Origin: Alloactinosynnema sp. L-07
GTDB taxonomy: Bacteria; Actinomycetota; Actinomycetes; Mycobacteriales; Pseudonocardiaceae
Direction: 5' to 3'
Assembly (NCBI RefSeq): GCF_900070365.1
Contig: NZ_LN850107.1
Location: forward strand, 6,882,001-6,946,000
DNA: 64,000 nucleotides
Made by a program: the position numbers and the translations under genes. Every line of letters starts with the position of its first letter. The stretch's first letter is position 1. The notes under the pieces are model-generated. The model was not told where the DNA came from and did no database searches. It worked only from the letters and a program-made list of their open reading frames with translations. Shown here one piece after another: positions 40,533 to 48,490 of this stretch.

Positions 40533-42078
40533 CGCGCACCTGCGCCCGCTCGATGCCCAGGACCGTGTCACGCAGCGTCAGCGTGCCCGCCGAGCTGCGG
40601 ATCTGGGTGGTGTGGCCGGTTTCCGGGGTCAGCGTCAGGGTCAAGCCGCGCACCTGGTCGGTCGCCGCGCCAGGGTCGGCGGCTCCCTCGCGCTGGGCCA
40701 TGGCCAGGGTGAGCAGCTCGCACAGGGCGCCGAGGGCCGCGCCGGACAGGGTCACGTTCTCCAGGTTGCCCGACGCGGCGGCCAGTTCGGCGGAGGCGGC
40801 CTCGCGGCGCTCGTCGGCGGCGCGGGCCTGGGCGAGCAGCCCCTGCTCGGTGATCGGGTCGTCCATGATCCGCGACGTCCGGCCGCGTGCCCCACGGTCG
40901 CCGCGCCCGCGCACGCTGACCGACACGTCGATCGCCGGGCCGTCGGACCAGCGGGTGTGCTCGTCGTCGCCGTCGTGTTCCGGCGACGGAAACAGATTGC
41001 GGGCCGAATGCAGGCCGAAGGCGGCGGCGTAGATCATGTGCGCTTCGTCGGCGGTCGCCGCGTCGAACCAGCCCGCGAGCTGGATCAGCTCGGCGCGGCG
41101 GCTGGGCAGCAGGCCGCCGCCGGTGGTCGCGCGGCGGACCGTGGCCAGCAGCGCGCCGATGGCCCGGGTGGTGGCCTCGCGCAGGGCGGTGACCTGGCTG
41201 GGGTTGCCGGGGCGGTCGGCGAACCAGTCGGTCAGCTCCTGCCAGTCGGCCTCCCGGCGGCCCCGGGTGCGCTCGACGGCCGCGCCCAGCTGCTCGGCGG
41301 GCCGCAGCAGCTCGACCAGCTCGCGGCGGGCGCCGGTCAGGGTGGCGAGTGTCGCCGCGATGGTCGGGGTGTGCCGCAGCACGTCCTCGACCACGACCTG
41401 GATGTACTCGACCAGCAGGTTGCGGAACCCGGAGATCTCCTCGGGGGCCAGGTGATGACGGGTGAGGATCTGGCCGAGGTAGGCGTAGAAGTCACGGACC
41501 GTGGCGGCCAGCTCCGCGTGCTGCAGGAACAGCGTCGTGACCCGCTCGGCCAGCAACACCCGCGCGCGGCGGGCGGCCAGGGAGCCCGGGTCCTGCTGGG
41601 TCCTGGCGGAGGCGGTGGCCAGGGTCTCGCCGAGGTGGATCAGGCCGCGTTCGATGGCGGGCAGCAGCTCGCGGGAGACCTCGCGGGCGCCTTCGGGGAC
41701 GCGGAGGAGTTCGTCGACGTCGCGCTGCACGCGCACGGCCAGCTTGCTGACCTGATAGCGCATGCTGCCCTGCTGGAACTCCGCGATGCTCGCCGCGATC
41801 GTCTCCCGGCGGCCGTGCACCAGGTTGCCCCAGTCGACCAGCTGTCGCAGCCGGGGGATCACCACGTCGATGTGCGACTCGCCGATGTCGATGCGCCCGT
41901 CGCGCTCGGCCGCGGCCAGCGCCGAGGACACCTCGCCCGCCGACAGGTCGGCCAACAGCGTCGAGGTGAACAGGCGCATGATCGCCAGATACGTGCGGTG
42001 ATGCTCGCGCGGCTGTAGGTAGGCGTAGAGCTGGAGCCTGCGCAGACCTGATGTCTCAGCGTCGGTTCCGTTGTCCAC
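40522..42078 (-). CDS. jetA: Wadjet JetA-like subunit (DUF2397, TIGR02677)
   Basis: The product has 518 residues from GTG 42078, the first gene of the four-gene operon. It has the DUF2397 pattern: an N-terminal winged helix (HRTYLAIMRLFTSTLLADLS), a linker with VDWGNLVHGRRET and YQVSKLAVRVQRDVDELLR, a long central helical part and a C-terminal domain. It is the proposed kleisin-like (MukF/JetA) subunit of the SMC complex. A TATCGT hexamer 8 nt upstream of the GTG is a possible leaderless -10. cobD is divergent, 97 bp away. An alternative GTG or ATG further upstream cannot be excluded. Confidence 0.88.
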   Translation of the reverse strand: MDNGTDAETSGLRRLQLYAYLQPREHHRTYLAIMRLFTSTLLADLSAGEVSSALAAAERDGRIDIGESHIDVVIPRLRQLVDWGNLVHGRRETIAASIAEFQQGSMRYQVSKLAVRVQRDVDELLRVPEGAREVSRELLPAIERGLIHLGETLATASARTQQDPGSLAARRARVLLAERVTTLFLQHAELAATVRDFYAYLGQILTRHHLAPEEISGFRNLLVEYIQVVVEDVLRHTPTIAATLATLTGARRELVELLRPAEQLGAAVERTRGRREADWQELTDWFADRPGNPSQVTALREATTRAIGALLATVRRATTGGGLLPSRRAELIQLAGWFDAATADEAHMIYAAAFGLHSARNLFPSPEHDGDDEHTRWSDGPAIDVSVSVRGRGDRGARGRTSRIMDDPITEQGLLAQARAADERREAASAELAAASGNLENVTLSGAALGALCELLTLAMAQREGAADPGAATDQVRGLTLTLTPETGHTTQIRSSAGTLTLRDTVLGIERAQVRGAR

Positions 42079-42175
42079 GGCGGGCCACGATAGCCAAAGC
42101 GGCCGACACCCGCGCAGCCTGGCCACGCCGGGGCGATACCGTTCCCTCTCCAGGGGGAATTGTCGAGGAGGTCGC

Positions 42176-43117
42176 GTGGGCTCGGGCCGGGCTATCGGGC
42201 TGCTGCTGGGCGTGGCCGCCGACGCGATCGTGGGCGACCCGCGCCGTTTCCACCCGGTCGCGGGCTTCGGCACCCTGGCCGGTCGGCTGGAGAAGGCCGT
42301 CTACCGCGACCACCGCGTCCCCGGAGCTGTCTACACGGCGGTCCTCGCGGGCGGCGCCGTGGCGTTGGGCATGGCCGTCGAGCGGCGCAGCCCGATCCTC
42401 GGGACGGCCCTGGCGACCTGGGCGGTCCTGGGCGGCCGCTCCCTGGCCACCGAGGGCGCGCTCATCGGACGTCACCTTGACGAAGGCGCGCTGGAGGACG
42501 CCCGCACCCGGATCCCGCACCTGTGCGGCCGCGACCCGAGCACCCTGGACGGCCCCGCCATGGCCCGGGCCACCGTGGAATCCGTGGCGGAGAACACCTC
42601 CGACGCGGTCGTCGCCCCCCTGTTCTGGGGCGCGGTCGCGGGCGTCCCCGGCCTGCTCGGCTACCGCGCGATCAACACCATGGACGCCATGGTCGGCCAC
42701 CGCTCCCCGCGCTACCACCGCTTCGGCTGGGCGTCGGCCAGACTGGACGACCTGGTCAACCTCGTCCCGGCCCGCCTCGCCGCCGCCCTCACCGTCGCCG
42801 CCGCCCCAGTGGTAGGCGGCGACCGCCGAGGCGCCTGGACCGCCTGGCAACGGGATGCCTCGGCACACCCGAGCCCGAACGCGGGGCGGGTGGAGGCGGC
42901 GTTCGCGGGGGCGCTGGAAGTCCGGCTGGGTGGGCGAACGGTTTATCCGTACGGGGTGGAGGACCGGCCCGTCCTGGGCACGGGCCGCATGCCGGACGCA
43001 GGCCACGTGACGCGGGCAGTGGAACTCTCACGCGTGGTGGGCGCGCTGACGGCGGCGGTGGCCGCCGTGATCGCCTTCGCTCTCGGCATGCGCCGGAAGT
43101 CTCGGTCAGGGGCCTGA
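42176..43117 (+). CDS. cobD: Adenosylcobinamide-phosphate synthase CobD/CbiB
   Basis: The product has 313 residues from a GTG with GAGGAG upstream. CobD hallmarks are present: DAIVGDPRRFHPVAGFG near the N-terminus, RATVESVAENTSDAVVAPLFW near the middle, YRAINTMDAMVGHRSPRY and ASAHPSPNAGRVEAAFAGAL near the end, with several membrane helices. It condenses adenosylcobyric acid with aminopropanol phosphate in vitamin B12 synthesis. The neighbourhood (SURF1, ptpA and cobC downstream) matches that of Rv2236c in M. tuberculosis. cobC lies 4.3 kb away in the same block. Confidence 0.94.
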   Translation: MGSGRAIGLLLGVAADAIVGDPRRFHPVAGFGTLAGRLEKAVYRDHRVPGAVYTAVLAGGAVALGMAVERRSPILGTALATWAVLGGRSLATEGALIGRHLDEGALEDARTRIPHLCGRDPSTLDGPAMARATVESVAENTSDAVVAPLFWGAVAGVPGLLGYRAINTMDAMVGHRSPRYHRFGWASARLDDLVNLVPARLAAALTVAAAPVVGGDRRGAWTAWQRDASAHPSPNAGRVEAAFAGALEVRLGGRTVYPYGVEDRPVLGTGRMPDAGHVTRAVELSRVVGALTAAVAAVIAFALGMRRKSRSGA

Positions 43118-43140
43118 CCTGCACTCGTAACGTGTGGAGC

Positions 43141-43347
43141 ATGACGACCGCAGCGGACCCCGATCCAGGGAAGCCCATCACCGGAATCGCCCCCGCCACG
43201 AACGCTCGCTACGACCGACTCGTCGCCGCAGGGGTGATCCGGGCGGCGGCTCGTTCGTTCGATATGGCCGAGCTTCCGGAGCCTGTGCCCAACTCGACCG
43301 GCCGATCGATCCTGGACTGGCTCGATGATCTTCGAGGAAGTCACTAA
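43141..43347 (+). CDS. Truncated Phd/YefM-type antitoxin remnant (orphan)
   Basis: The product has 68 residues. The text GKPITGIAPATNARYDRLVA followed by AGVIRAAAR, LPEPVPNSTG and LDWLDDLRG matches the C-terminal part of Phd/YefM-family antitoxins, where a GKPVA strand closes the DNA-binding fold and the tail wraps the toxin. The first 50 or so residues that normally form the DNA-binding dimer are absent, and no toxin gene follows; the next gene is convergent SURF1. A TAACGT hexamer 7 nt before the ATG could still give a leaderless transcript. I treat it as an orphan fragment; it could instead be a short independent antitoxin. Confidence 0.5.
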   Translation: MTTAADPDPGKPITGIAPATNARYDRLVAAGVIRAAARSFDMAELPEPVPNSTGRSILDWLDDLRGSH

Positions 43348-43363
43348 GCGGCCACGATCCAGC

Positions 43364-44134
43364 CTACTGAGCGTGGGCCTCGTCGTCGGCCAGGATTTGG
43401 GCGACCGTGCGGCGTCGGGGGGTCTCGGTTCGCAAAGCGCCGCCGGGTTTGATTTCGCGCCAGGTGAAGTAGATGAGTCCGAGTAGGGCCATCGCGCCGA
43501 ATGCGATCCATTGCAGGGCGTAGGAGAAGTACGGGCCCGCGTCCAGTTGTGGTAGCGGCAATGCGCCCAAAACGCCCGGGGACCCTTCCTCCAACTGCGC
43601 GTATCCCGGCTGGATGGTGATTCCGGCCACCGCCGCGACCGCGCGGGAGTCGACCGCGTACACGTGTTTGCGTCCGTCCTCGGTGAACGTCGGCCTGCCC
43701 TGCGGGTCGCGTTCGTCGACCCGCAGCCGGGCGACCAGCGACACCTCACCCGACGGGGCCGCCGCGAACGACGGCACGCGCACGCCCTCGACCGGACGCA
43801 CGAACCCCCGGTTTACGAGCACCACCGCACCGCTGTTCAGCCGGAACGGGGTCAGCACCTCGAACGCGGCCGCGCCCTGGACGGTGCGCAGCCGGGCCAC
43901 GGCCTCGGCCTCCGGCAGGTACGAGCCCGTCAGCGTGACCTTCCGCCACTCGCCGGTGGCCGACTCGATCGGGACCGGGGCGGCCTCGAACGACGACTGG
44001 ATGGCGGCGTTGGTGGCCGAACGCTCGTCGTGGCGGGTGAACTGCCAGGGGGCGAGCAGCAGGAAGCACGTCGTGGCGAACCCGACCACGACGAACGCCA
44101 GCACCAGCCAGCCCGGCCGCAGCAGCACCTTCAC
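43364..44134 (-). CDS. SURF1-family protein
   Basis: The product has 256 residues from GTG 44134, 6 nt after a TACCGT -10 (44141-44146), so it is probably leaderless. SURF1 topology: TM1 about 6-27, an extracytoplasmic domain and TM2 at 202-225. Conserved blocks are APWQFTRHDERSA, VTLTGSYLPE, VVLVNRGFV, PGYAQLEEGSPG and YFSYALQWIAFG. SURF1 assists assembly of haem-copper cytochrome oxidase (haem a insertion). Position between cobD and ptpA corresponds to Rv2235. Confidence 0.92.
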   Translation of the reverse strand: MKVLLRPGWLVLAFVVVGFATTCFLLLAPWQFTRHDERSATNAAIQSSFEAAPVPIESATGEWRKVTLTGSYLPEAEAVARLRTVQGAAAFEVLTPFRLNSGAVVLVNRGFVRPVEGVRVPSFAAAPSGEVSLVARLRVDERDPQGRPTFTEDGRKHVYAVDSRAVAAVAGITIQPGYAQLEEGSPGVLGALPLPQLDAGPYFSYALQWIAFGAMALLGLIYFTWREIKPGGALRTETPRRRTVAQILADDEAHAQ

Positions 44135-44140
44135 CCCACC

Positions 44141-44146
44141 ACGGTA
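44141..44146 (-). promoter_or_regulatory. Candidate -10 box (TACCGT) of the SURF1 gene, leaderless
   Basis: TACCGT on the minus strand ends 6 nt before GTG 44134. There is no Shine-Dalgarno at normal spacing. Confidence 0.45.
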
Positions 44147-44219
44147 AGCCGGCGGCCCCGGCCGGGTGGGCGCGGCCCCACCTGGTTCACAGATCTCGAA
44201 AGCGCTATTTGGGAAAGAC

Positions 44220-44312
44220 TGCCGGGAACCAACCCGCTTTCGGCGGGTTACCGGCACTTATGCCGCTGACTACCGTTCCGCCCGGAAAACACTCGTCGAT
44301 TCGACGTTTTCC
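44220..44312. promoter_or_regulatory. Two consecutive stem-loops upstream of the secreted propeller gene
   Basis: Hairpin 1: TGCCGG (44220-44225) pairs with CCGGCA (44251-44256) and encloses AACCCGC (44231-44237) / GCGGGTT (44243-44249) with loop TTTCG. Hairpin 2: GGAAAAC (44284-44290) pairs with GTTTTCC (44306-44312) and encloses CGTCGA (44294-44299) / TCGACG (44301-44306). Both lie in the 235-nt gap between divergent SURF1 and the propeller gene. They could be transcription-control sites, mRNA leader structures or a terminator remnant. Confidence 0.55.
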
Positions 44313-44369
44313 ACAATCTGGATCCCTGCACCCGGGCCCTGAGCCCCGGTTACTCCAGAAGGAGCACCC

Positions 44370-46022
44370 GTGCGTTTTCGAGATATAGGACTCATAGCGG
44401 TCGCCGCCATGGCCGTGTTCGCCGTGGCGAACGCGCCCGCCGCCGCGCACGATCCGAACACCCCGGAGGGCCAGGCCGCGATCAGCGAGTTCATGGCCGA
44501 CATCCAGCCGCCGGACCGGCGCGCGCCGATCACCGGCCAGGCCGCCGGGGTGGCCTGCGTCAACGGCAAGGCCGACAAGTACCCCTGCAAGAACGTCGAC
44601 CTGATGAGCTACCTGCCGATGTCGACCATCGGCGGCGGCAGCGGCAACGACATCTGGGGTTGGACCGACCCGACCAACAACAAGGAGTACGCGCTGGTCG
44701 GGCGCAGCAACGGCACGTCGTTCGTCGACGTGACCAACGCGTCGGCCCCGGTCTACCTTGGCAACCTGCCCTCCAACGGCGGCACGAGCAGCTGGCGCGA
44801 CATCGACGTCTACGCCGACCACGCCTTCATCGTCGCCGACTTCGTCACCGGCCACGGCATGCAGGTCTTCGACCTGACCCGCCTGCGCACCGTGACCTCG
44901 CCGCAGACGTTCACCGCGGACAAGCTCTACACCGGTTTCGGTCCCGCGCACACGATCACCGCGAACCCGCGGACCGGCTACGTCTACGCCAACGGCTCCA
45001 ACACCTGCAGCGGCGGCTCGCACATGATCGACGTGCGCACGCCGAAGAACCCGGTCAACGCCGGTTGCGTGTCCGAGGACGGCTACGTCCACGACAACCA
45101 CTGCGTGACCTACGACGGCCCGGACACCCGGTACTCGGGCCGCGAGATCTGCGTCAACTCCAACGAGGACTTCCTCACGATCGTTGACGTGACCACCAAG
45201 TCCAGCCCGGTCCAGCTCTCGCGCACCACCTACACCGGCGCCAAGTACGTCCACCAGGGCTGGTTCACCAAGGACAAGCGCCACTTCCTGCTCGACGACG
45301 AACTGGACGAGCAGAACAGCACCGACAAGCGGGCCAAGACCTACATCTGGGACATGTCGAGCCTGACCGCGCCCCGGATGACCGGCATCTACAACTCTGC
45401 CGTCGAGGCGACCGACCACCAGATGTTCATCGTCGGCGACTTCGCCTACCAGTCGAACTACCGCTCGGGCCTGCGCATCCTCGACGTGAAGAACGTCGCC
45501 AACGCGCAGCTGTCCGAGGTCGCGTTCTTCGACATCTACGAGCAGTCCGATGGTGTCGGGTTCAACGGCACGTGGGCGAACTACCCGTTCTTCAAGAGCG
45601 GCAACGTGATCGTCAACGGCATCGAGCAGGGCCTGTTCGTGGTGCGGCCCAACCTCACCCCCGAGGTCCCGCCGCGCGTCTTCGAGAACCCGAACAACGT
45701 CAACATCCCGGACGCGGGTGCCGCGGTCACCAGCAACATCGCCGTCTCCGGGGTGCCGGGCAACGCGCCGTCGACGCTGAAGGTCGACGTCGACATCAAG
45801 CACACCTGGCGGGGTGACCTGGTCATCGACCTGATCGCGCCCGACGGGTCGGCGTACCGGCTCAAGAACTCCAGCGGCAACGACTCGGCGGACAACGTGA
45901 TCGCGACCTATACGGTCAACGCCTCCACCGAGGTAGCCGACGGCCTGTGGAAGCTCAAGGTGCAGGACGTGGCCCGCTACGACACCGGCTACATCGACAA
46001 CTTCAAGCTGTCGTTCGTGTGA
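44370..46022 (+). CDS. Secreted choice-of-anchor B beta-propeller protein with P-domain
   Basis: The product has 550 residues from a GTG with AGAAGGAG upstream. A signal peptide spans 1-26 (ending PAAAH). Residues about 30-420 form repeated beta blades of the choice-of-anchor-B type (EYALVGRSNGTSFVDVTNAS, HAFIVADFVTGHGMQVFDL, NYRSGLRILDVKNVAN). Residues about 430-550 are a proprotein-convertase P-domain (VAVSG-like strand, IKHTWRGDLVIDLIAPDGS, ending YIDNFKLSFV). No protease domain is attached. It is probably secreted; the function is unknown. It interrupts the SURF1-ptpA order known from M. tuberculosis. Confidence 0.85.
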   Translation: MRFRDIGLIAVAAMAVFAVANAPAAAHDPNTPEGQAAISEFMADIQPPDRRAPITGQAAGVACVNGKADKYPCKNVDLMSYLPMSTIGGGSGNDIWGWTDPTNNKEYALVGRSNGTSFVDVTNASAPVYLGNLPSNGGTSSWRDIDVYADHAFIVADFVTGHGMQVFDLTRLRTVTSPQTFTADKLYTGFGPAHTITANPRTGYVYANGSNTCSGGSHMIDVRTPKNPVNAGCVSEDGYVHDNHCVTYDGPDTRYSGREICVNSNEDFLTIVDVTTKSSPVQLSRTTYTGAKYVHQGWFTKDKRHFLLDDELDEQNSTDKRAKTYIWDMSSLTAPRMTGIYNSAVEATDHQMFIVGDFAYQSNYRSGLRILDVKNVANAQLSEVAFFDIYEQSDGVGFNGTWANYPFFKSGNVIVNGIEQGLFVVRPNLTPEVPPRVFENPNNVNIPDAGAAVTSNIAVSGVPGNAPSTLKVDVDIKHTWRGDLVIDLIAPDGSAYRLKNSSGNDSADNVIATYTVNASTEVADGLWKLKVQDVARYDTGYIDNFKLSFV

Positions 46023-46034
46023 TTCGACGCTGAT

Positions 46035-46056
46035 GGGCCCCTCCCCGGAGGGGCCC
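46035..46056. terminator. Bidirectional hairpin terminator between convergent genes
   Basis: The 10-bp perfect stem GGGCCCCTCC / GGAGGGGCCC has a CC centre. It lies 12 nt after the propeller gene stop and 1 nt before the end of ptpA, in the only gap between the two convergent genes. Confidence 0.85.
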
Positions 46057-46057
46057 T

Positions 46058-46507
46058 TCAGTGTGTCCGGACCCAGTCGAGCAGACCAGCGCAGGCGGCC
46101 TCCACCATCGCGTAGACCTGCTCGTAGTCCTCTTGCGTGCCGTAGTAGGGATCCGGCACGTCCAGATCGTCGCCCGCGGCCGGGTCGAACTCGCGCAGCA
46201 GCCGCACGTCCGTCGCGCCAAGCCGTCTTAGTGCTTTCGCGTGTCCTTCATCGAGCGCTATCAACAAATCGGCGTCGAGATGGCTATGGTCGACCTGGGC
46301 CGCGCGATGGGCGGTCGGGTAGCCGTTGCGGGCCAGCACCCGGACAGTGCGGGGATGGGCGGGTTCACCGACGTGCCACGCCCCGGTTCCCGCGCTGGTC
46401 ACCCGCACCCGGTCGGCCAGCCCGGCCCGCCGCAGCTGTTCGCCGAAGACCATGGCGGCCATGGGGGAGCGGCAGATGTTGCCGGTACAGACAAAGCAAA
46501 TGTGCAC
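46058..46507 (-). CDS. ptpA: Low-molecular-weight protein tyrosine phosphatase
   Basis: The product has 149 residues from GTG 46507, 6 nt after a TACGCT -10 (46514-46519), so it is probably leaderless. The P-loop CTGNICRS has nucleophile C7 and R13, and the general acid is in DPYYG near residue 117. All catalytic residues are present. Gene order (SURF1, then this, then cobC) identifies it as the counterpart of PtpA/Rv2234. The neighbouring ptkA (Rv2232) kinase of M. tuberculosis is absent; a 72-codon gene and a decayed toxin-antitoxin locus are there instead. Confidence 0.93.
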   Translation of the reverse strand: MHICFVCTGNICRSPMAAMVFGEQLRRAGLADRVRVTSAGTGAWHVGEPAHPRTVRVLARNGYPTAHRAAQVDHSHLDADLLIALDEGHAKALRRLGATDVRLLREFDPAAGDDLDVPDPYYGTQEDYEQVYAMVEAACAGLLDWVRTH

Positions 46508-46513
46508 GACGGG

Positions 46514-46519
46514 AGCGTA
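46514..46519 (-). promoter_or_regulatory. Candidate -10 box (TACGCT) of ptpA, leaderless
   Basis: TACGCT on the minus strand ends 6 nt before GTG 46507 and lies within the 13-bp gap to the divergent 72-codon gene. Confidence 0.45.
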
Positions 46520-46520
46520 A

Positions 46521-46739
46521 GTGGACGACAAGCCATGGTGGTCCCCGGAGCGGCTGGCCACCCTGCCGCCCCCGGAACGCGAACACACCATGACCAAGAT
46601 CGCCGAGGCCGTCCAGCATCACGTCGCCCTGCGTACCGCTCCCGACGAACTGACCCGGCTTCGGGCCGCGCGGTGGTTGCGGGCCAATGGGCTGGCCGCG
46701 CTGGTCGACGGACCGGCCCCGGTGACACAGTGCCCGTAA
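46521..46739 (+). CDS. Small hypothetical protein divergent from ptpA
   Basis: The product has 72 residues from a GTG with GGGAG upstream. The sequence is helical and Trp/Leu-rich (DDKPWWSPERLATLPPPERE, then ARWLRANGLAALVDGP). I do not recognise a family. There is no membrane segment. It shares a 13-bp intergenic space with ptpA, so their promoters must overlap. Confidence 0.55.
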   Translation: MDDKPWWSPERLATLPPPEREHTMTKIAEAVQHHVALRTAPDELTRLRAARWLRANGLAALVDGPAPVTQCP

Positions 46740-46817
46740 TCTGGCCGGCATTCTAGTCAGAATCGGCTGCGGAATCCTGGACAGTGAAGCTAGATCGGAT
46801 CAACCTGGAGTGCCGTT

Positions 46818-46962
46818 ATGAAGATCGACACTAACGACGTCATCAGCGTGACAGAGGCCAACACGCAAGGAATCTCCAAGCTGATCAAAGAGGTCGGCGG
46901 AGCGCTACAGCCTGGAAGACATCGCCGCGGAATTCGGCGTGGACCTTGACGACGAGGAGTGA
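46818..46962 (+). pseudogene. Phd/YefM antitoxin gene with internal deletion
   Basis: ATG 46818 with GGAG upstream starts a good antitoxin N-terminus (MKIDTNDVISVTEANTQGIS, then KLIKE). The expected middle (GKPVA strand and helices) is missing. The sequence resumes in another frame with RYSLEDIAAEFGVDLDDEE, a typical antitoxin C-terminus, ending at the TGA 46960-46962. In the uninterrupted frame the product would stop after 43 codons with a nonsense tail. I infer an internal deletion that also shifted the frame. The toxin remnant starts 6 nt later. Confidence 0.6.
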
Positions 46963-46968
46963 TCGGGT

Positions 46969-47327
46969 TTGGCCGAGGTCAGGCTGACCTCTGATGCGCC
47001 TGAGGATTGTGGGACCTTGTTGGCTCCTCGCGTAAGGTCGTCCTGAAGGCGATCAAGCTCGAGGACGAGCGCGAGAAGCGTGGAGAGCCCCTTTGGTGTC
47101 CGCCAATCGGGCAATTTGATAACCATCCGCAAGCTGTTGTCGGCGACAGAGAATTTCGCACGATATCGGGTGGGTCTGACAATGCCGTCGTTGTCGTGTG
47201 GGTGACCGCCAAGCGGACCGATCAAGAGTGTTATGAGTTGGCGGTTTCCCGTTTGCGCCTGCATGGTGACGTCCGGTTGGCGGCTCAGGCCGAAGAACTC
47301 CTCAATCAGGCGTTTGACAAGACATGA
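46969..47327 (+). pseudogene. RelE/ParE-type toxin gene inactivated by a one-base deletion
   Basis: TTG 46969 opens the toxin frame (LAEVRLTSDAPED). At 47007 a base is missing and the frame moves: the rest continues from TTG 47007 as LWDLVGSSRKVVLKAIKLED, then VVGDREF, VVVVWVTAKRTDQECYELA and RLRLHGD, ending at 47327. The restored text GAG-GAT-TTG-TGG (EDLW) needs one extra T. The fragment keeps most of a RelE-fold toxin with its GDREFR and VVVVWV strands. With the antitoxin also broken, the module is dead. A restart at TTG 47007 is conceivable but would lack the first strand. Confidence 0.6.
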
Positions 47328-47396
47328 ACCGGCCGCCATGTCGGCGGACTGGTCTGGTACGCGGTTCCTGAGGCGGCCTTGGGTTGTGCGCCCTGG

Positions 47397-47424
47397 CTGA
47401 CTGAGTCCGCTGTCCGACTAGGAT
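47397..47424 (+). promoter_or_regulatory. Promoter of the cobC operon (leaderless)
   Basis: CTGACT (47397-47402) and TAGGAT (47419-47424) are 16 bp apart. The ATG of cobC starts 7 nt after the -10. Confidence 0.5.
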
Positions 47425-47431
47425 CGCCGCG

Positions 47432-48490
47432 ATGACCAGCAGCGGATCCGACGAGTACGCCCTCCTGCGGCACCACGGCGACGTGGACGCCGAGCCGGGG
47501 CTTCTCGACTTCGCGGTCAACGTGCGCGGCAGCCGTCCGCCGGACTGGCTGCGCGACCGGCTCGTCGCCGCCGTCGACCGGCTCGGCACCTATCCCTCCG
47601 CCGCCGACGACCTCGCCGCGCGTGAAGCCGTCGCCCGCAGGCACGGTCGGGCGCCCGACCAGGTCATGATCCTCAACGGTTCCGCCGAGGGCTTCGCCTT
47701 GCTGCCGCGCCTGCGGCCGCGGCTCGCCGCGCTGGTGCACCCGTCGTTCACCGAGCCCGAGGTCGCGCTGCGCGGCGCCGGGGTGCCGATCGACCGAGTC
47801 CAGCTCGACGCGGCCGACGGCTATGCCCTGCATCCCGAGCGAGTTCCCGACGAGGCCGACCTCGTCGTCCTGGGCAACCCGACCAACCCCACCTCGACCC
47901 TGCACCCGCGTGCTGTCATCCGGGCGCTGGCCCGGCCGGGTCGGGTCCTGTTGGTCGACGAGGCGTTCATGGACGCCCTCCCCGGGGAGCCCGAGTCGCT
48001 CGCCGACGACACCGACAGCCCTGGGCTGCTGGTCTTCCGCAGCCTCACCAAGACCTGGGCCGTCCCCGGCCTGCGCGCGGGATACGCGCTCGCCGCGCCC
48101 GAACTCCTCACGAAACTCGGCGCGGACCGTCCACAGTGGCCGGTCGGCACGCTCGTGCTGGAAGCCGTCCTGGCCTGCTCCGAACCGCGCGCCGTGCTCC
48201 ATGCCGAGAGTGACGCACTGGAGATCGCCGAGCAGCGGCTGGAACTGACCTCGGCGCTCAAGGCGCTGGGGGTCGAGGTGAACGAGCCCGCGGCGGCGCC
48301 GTTCCTGCTGGTCCGCGTGCCTGACGGCGAGCGGGTGCGCGAAGGGCTGCGCGCGCGGGGGATCGCCGTCCGCCGGGGCGACACGTTCCCCGGCCTGAGC
48401 CCCGACCACCTCCGGATCGCGGTCCGCGAGCGCACCGCCGAACTCCTCGCCGCCCTGACCGCCGAACTCGCCGTGGAGGTGACCAGGTGA
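47432..48490 (+). CDS. cobC: PLP-dependent aminotransferase-like CobC (Rv2231c type)
   Basis: The product has 352 residues. It is a fold-type-I PLP enzyme related to histidinol-phosphate aminotransferase and threonine-phosphate decarboxylase (CobD of Salmonella). The Schiff-base lysine is K207 in [22 protein letters not shown] near 150 and DEAFMD near 173 contact the cofactor. It is annotated in mycobacteria as CobC and probably supplies the aminopropanol moiety of cobalamin. It is the first gene of a four-gene chain with Nif3, zinc-ribbon and RNase H genes, each overlapping the next by 4 bp. Confidence 0.9.
   Translation: MTSSGSDEYALLRHHGDVDAEPGLLDFAVNVRGSRPPDWLRDRLVAAVDRLGTYPSAADDLAAREAVARRHGRAPDQVMILNGSAEGFALLPRLRPRLAALVHPSFTEPEVALRGAGVPIDRVQLDAADGYALHPERVPDEADLVVLGNPTNPTSTLHPRAVIRALARPGRVLLVDEAFMDALPGEPESLADDTDSPGLLVFRSLTKTWAVPGLRAGYALAAPELLTKLGADRPQWPVGTLVLEAVLACSEPRAVLHAESDALEIAEQRLELTSALKALGVEVNEPAAAPFLLVRVPDGERVREGLRARGIAVRRGDTFPGLSPDHLRIAVRERTAELLAALTAELAVEVTR

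Noticed and set aside
47130..47210. A second possible frameshift pair in the toxin remnant (an RYRVG reading in another frame)
   Set aside because: It would need one insertion and one compensating deletion close together. Ordinary divergence explains the sequence as well.
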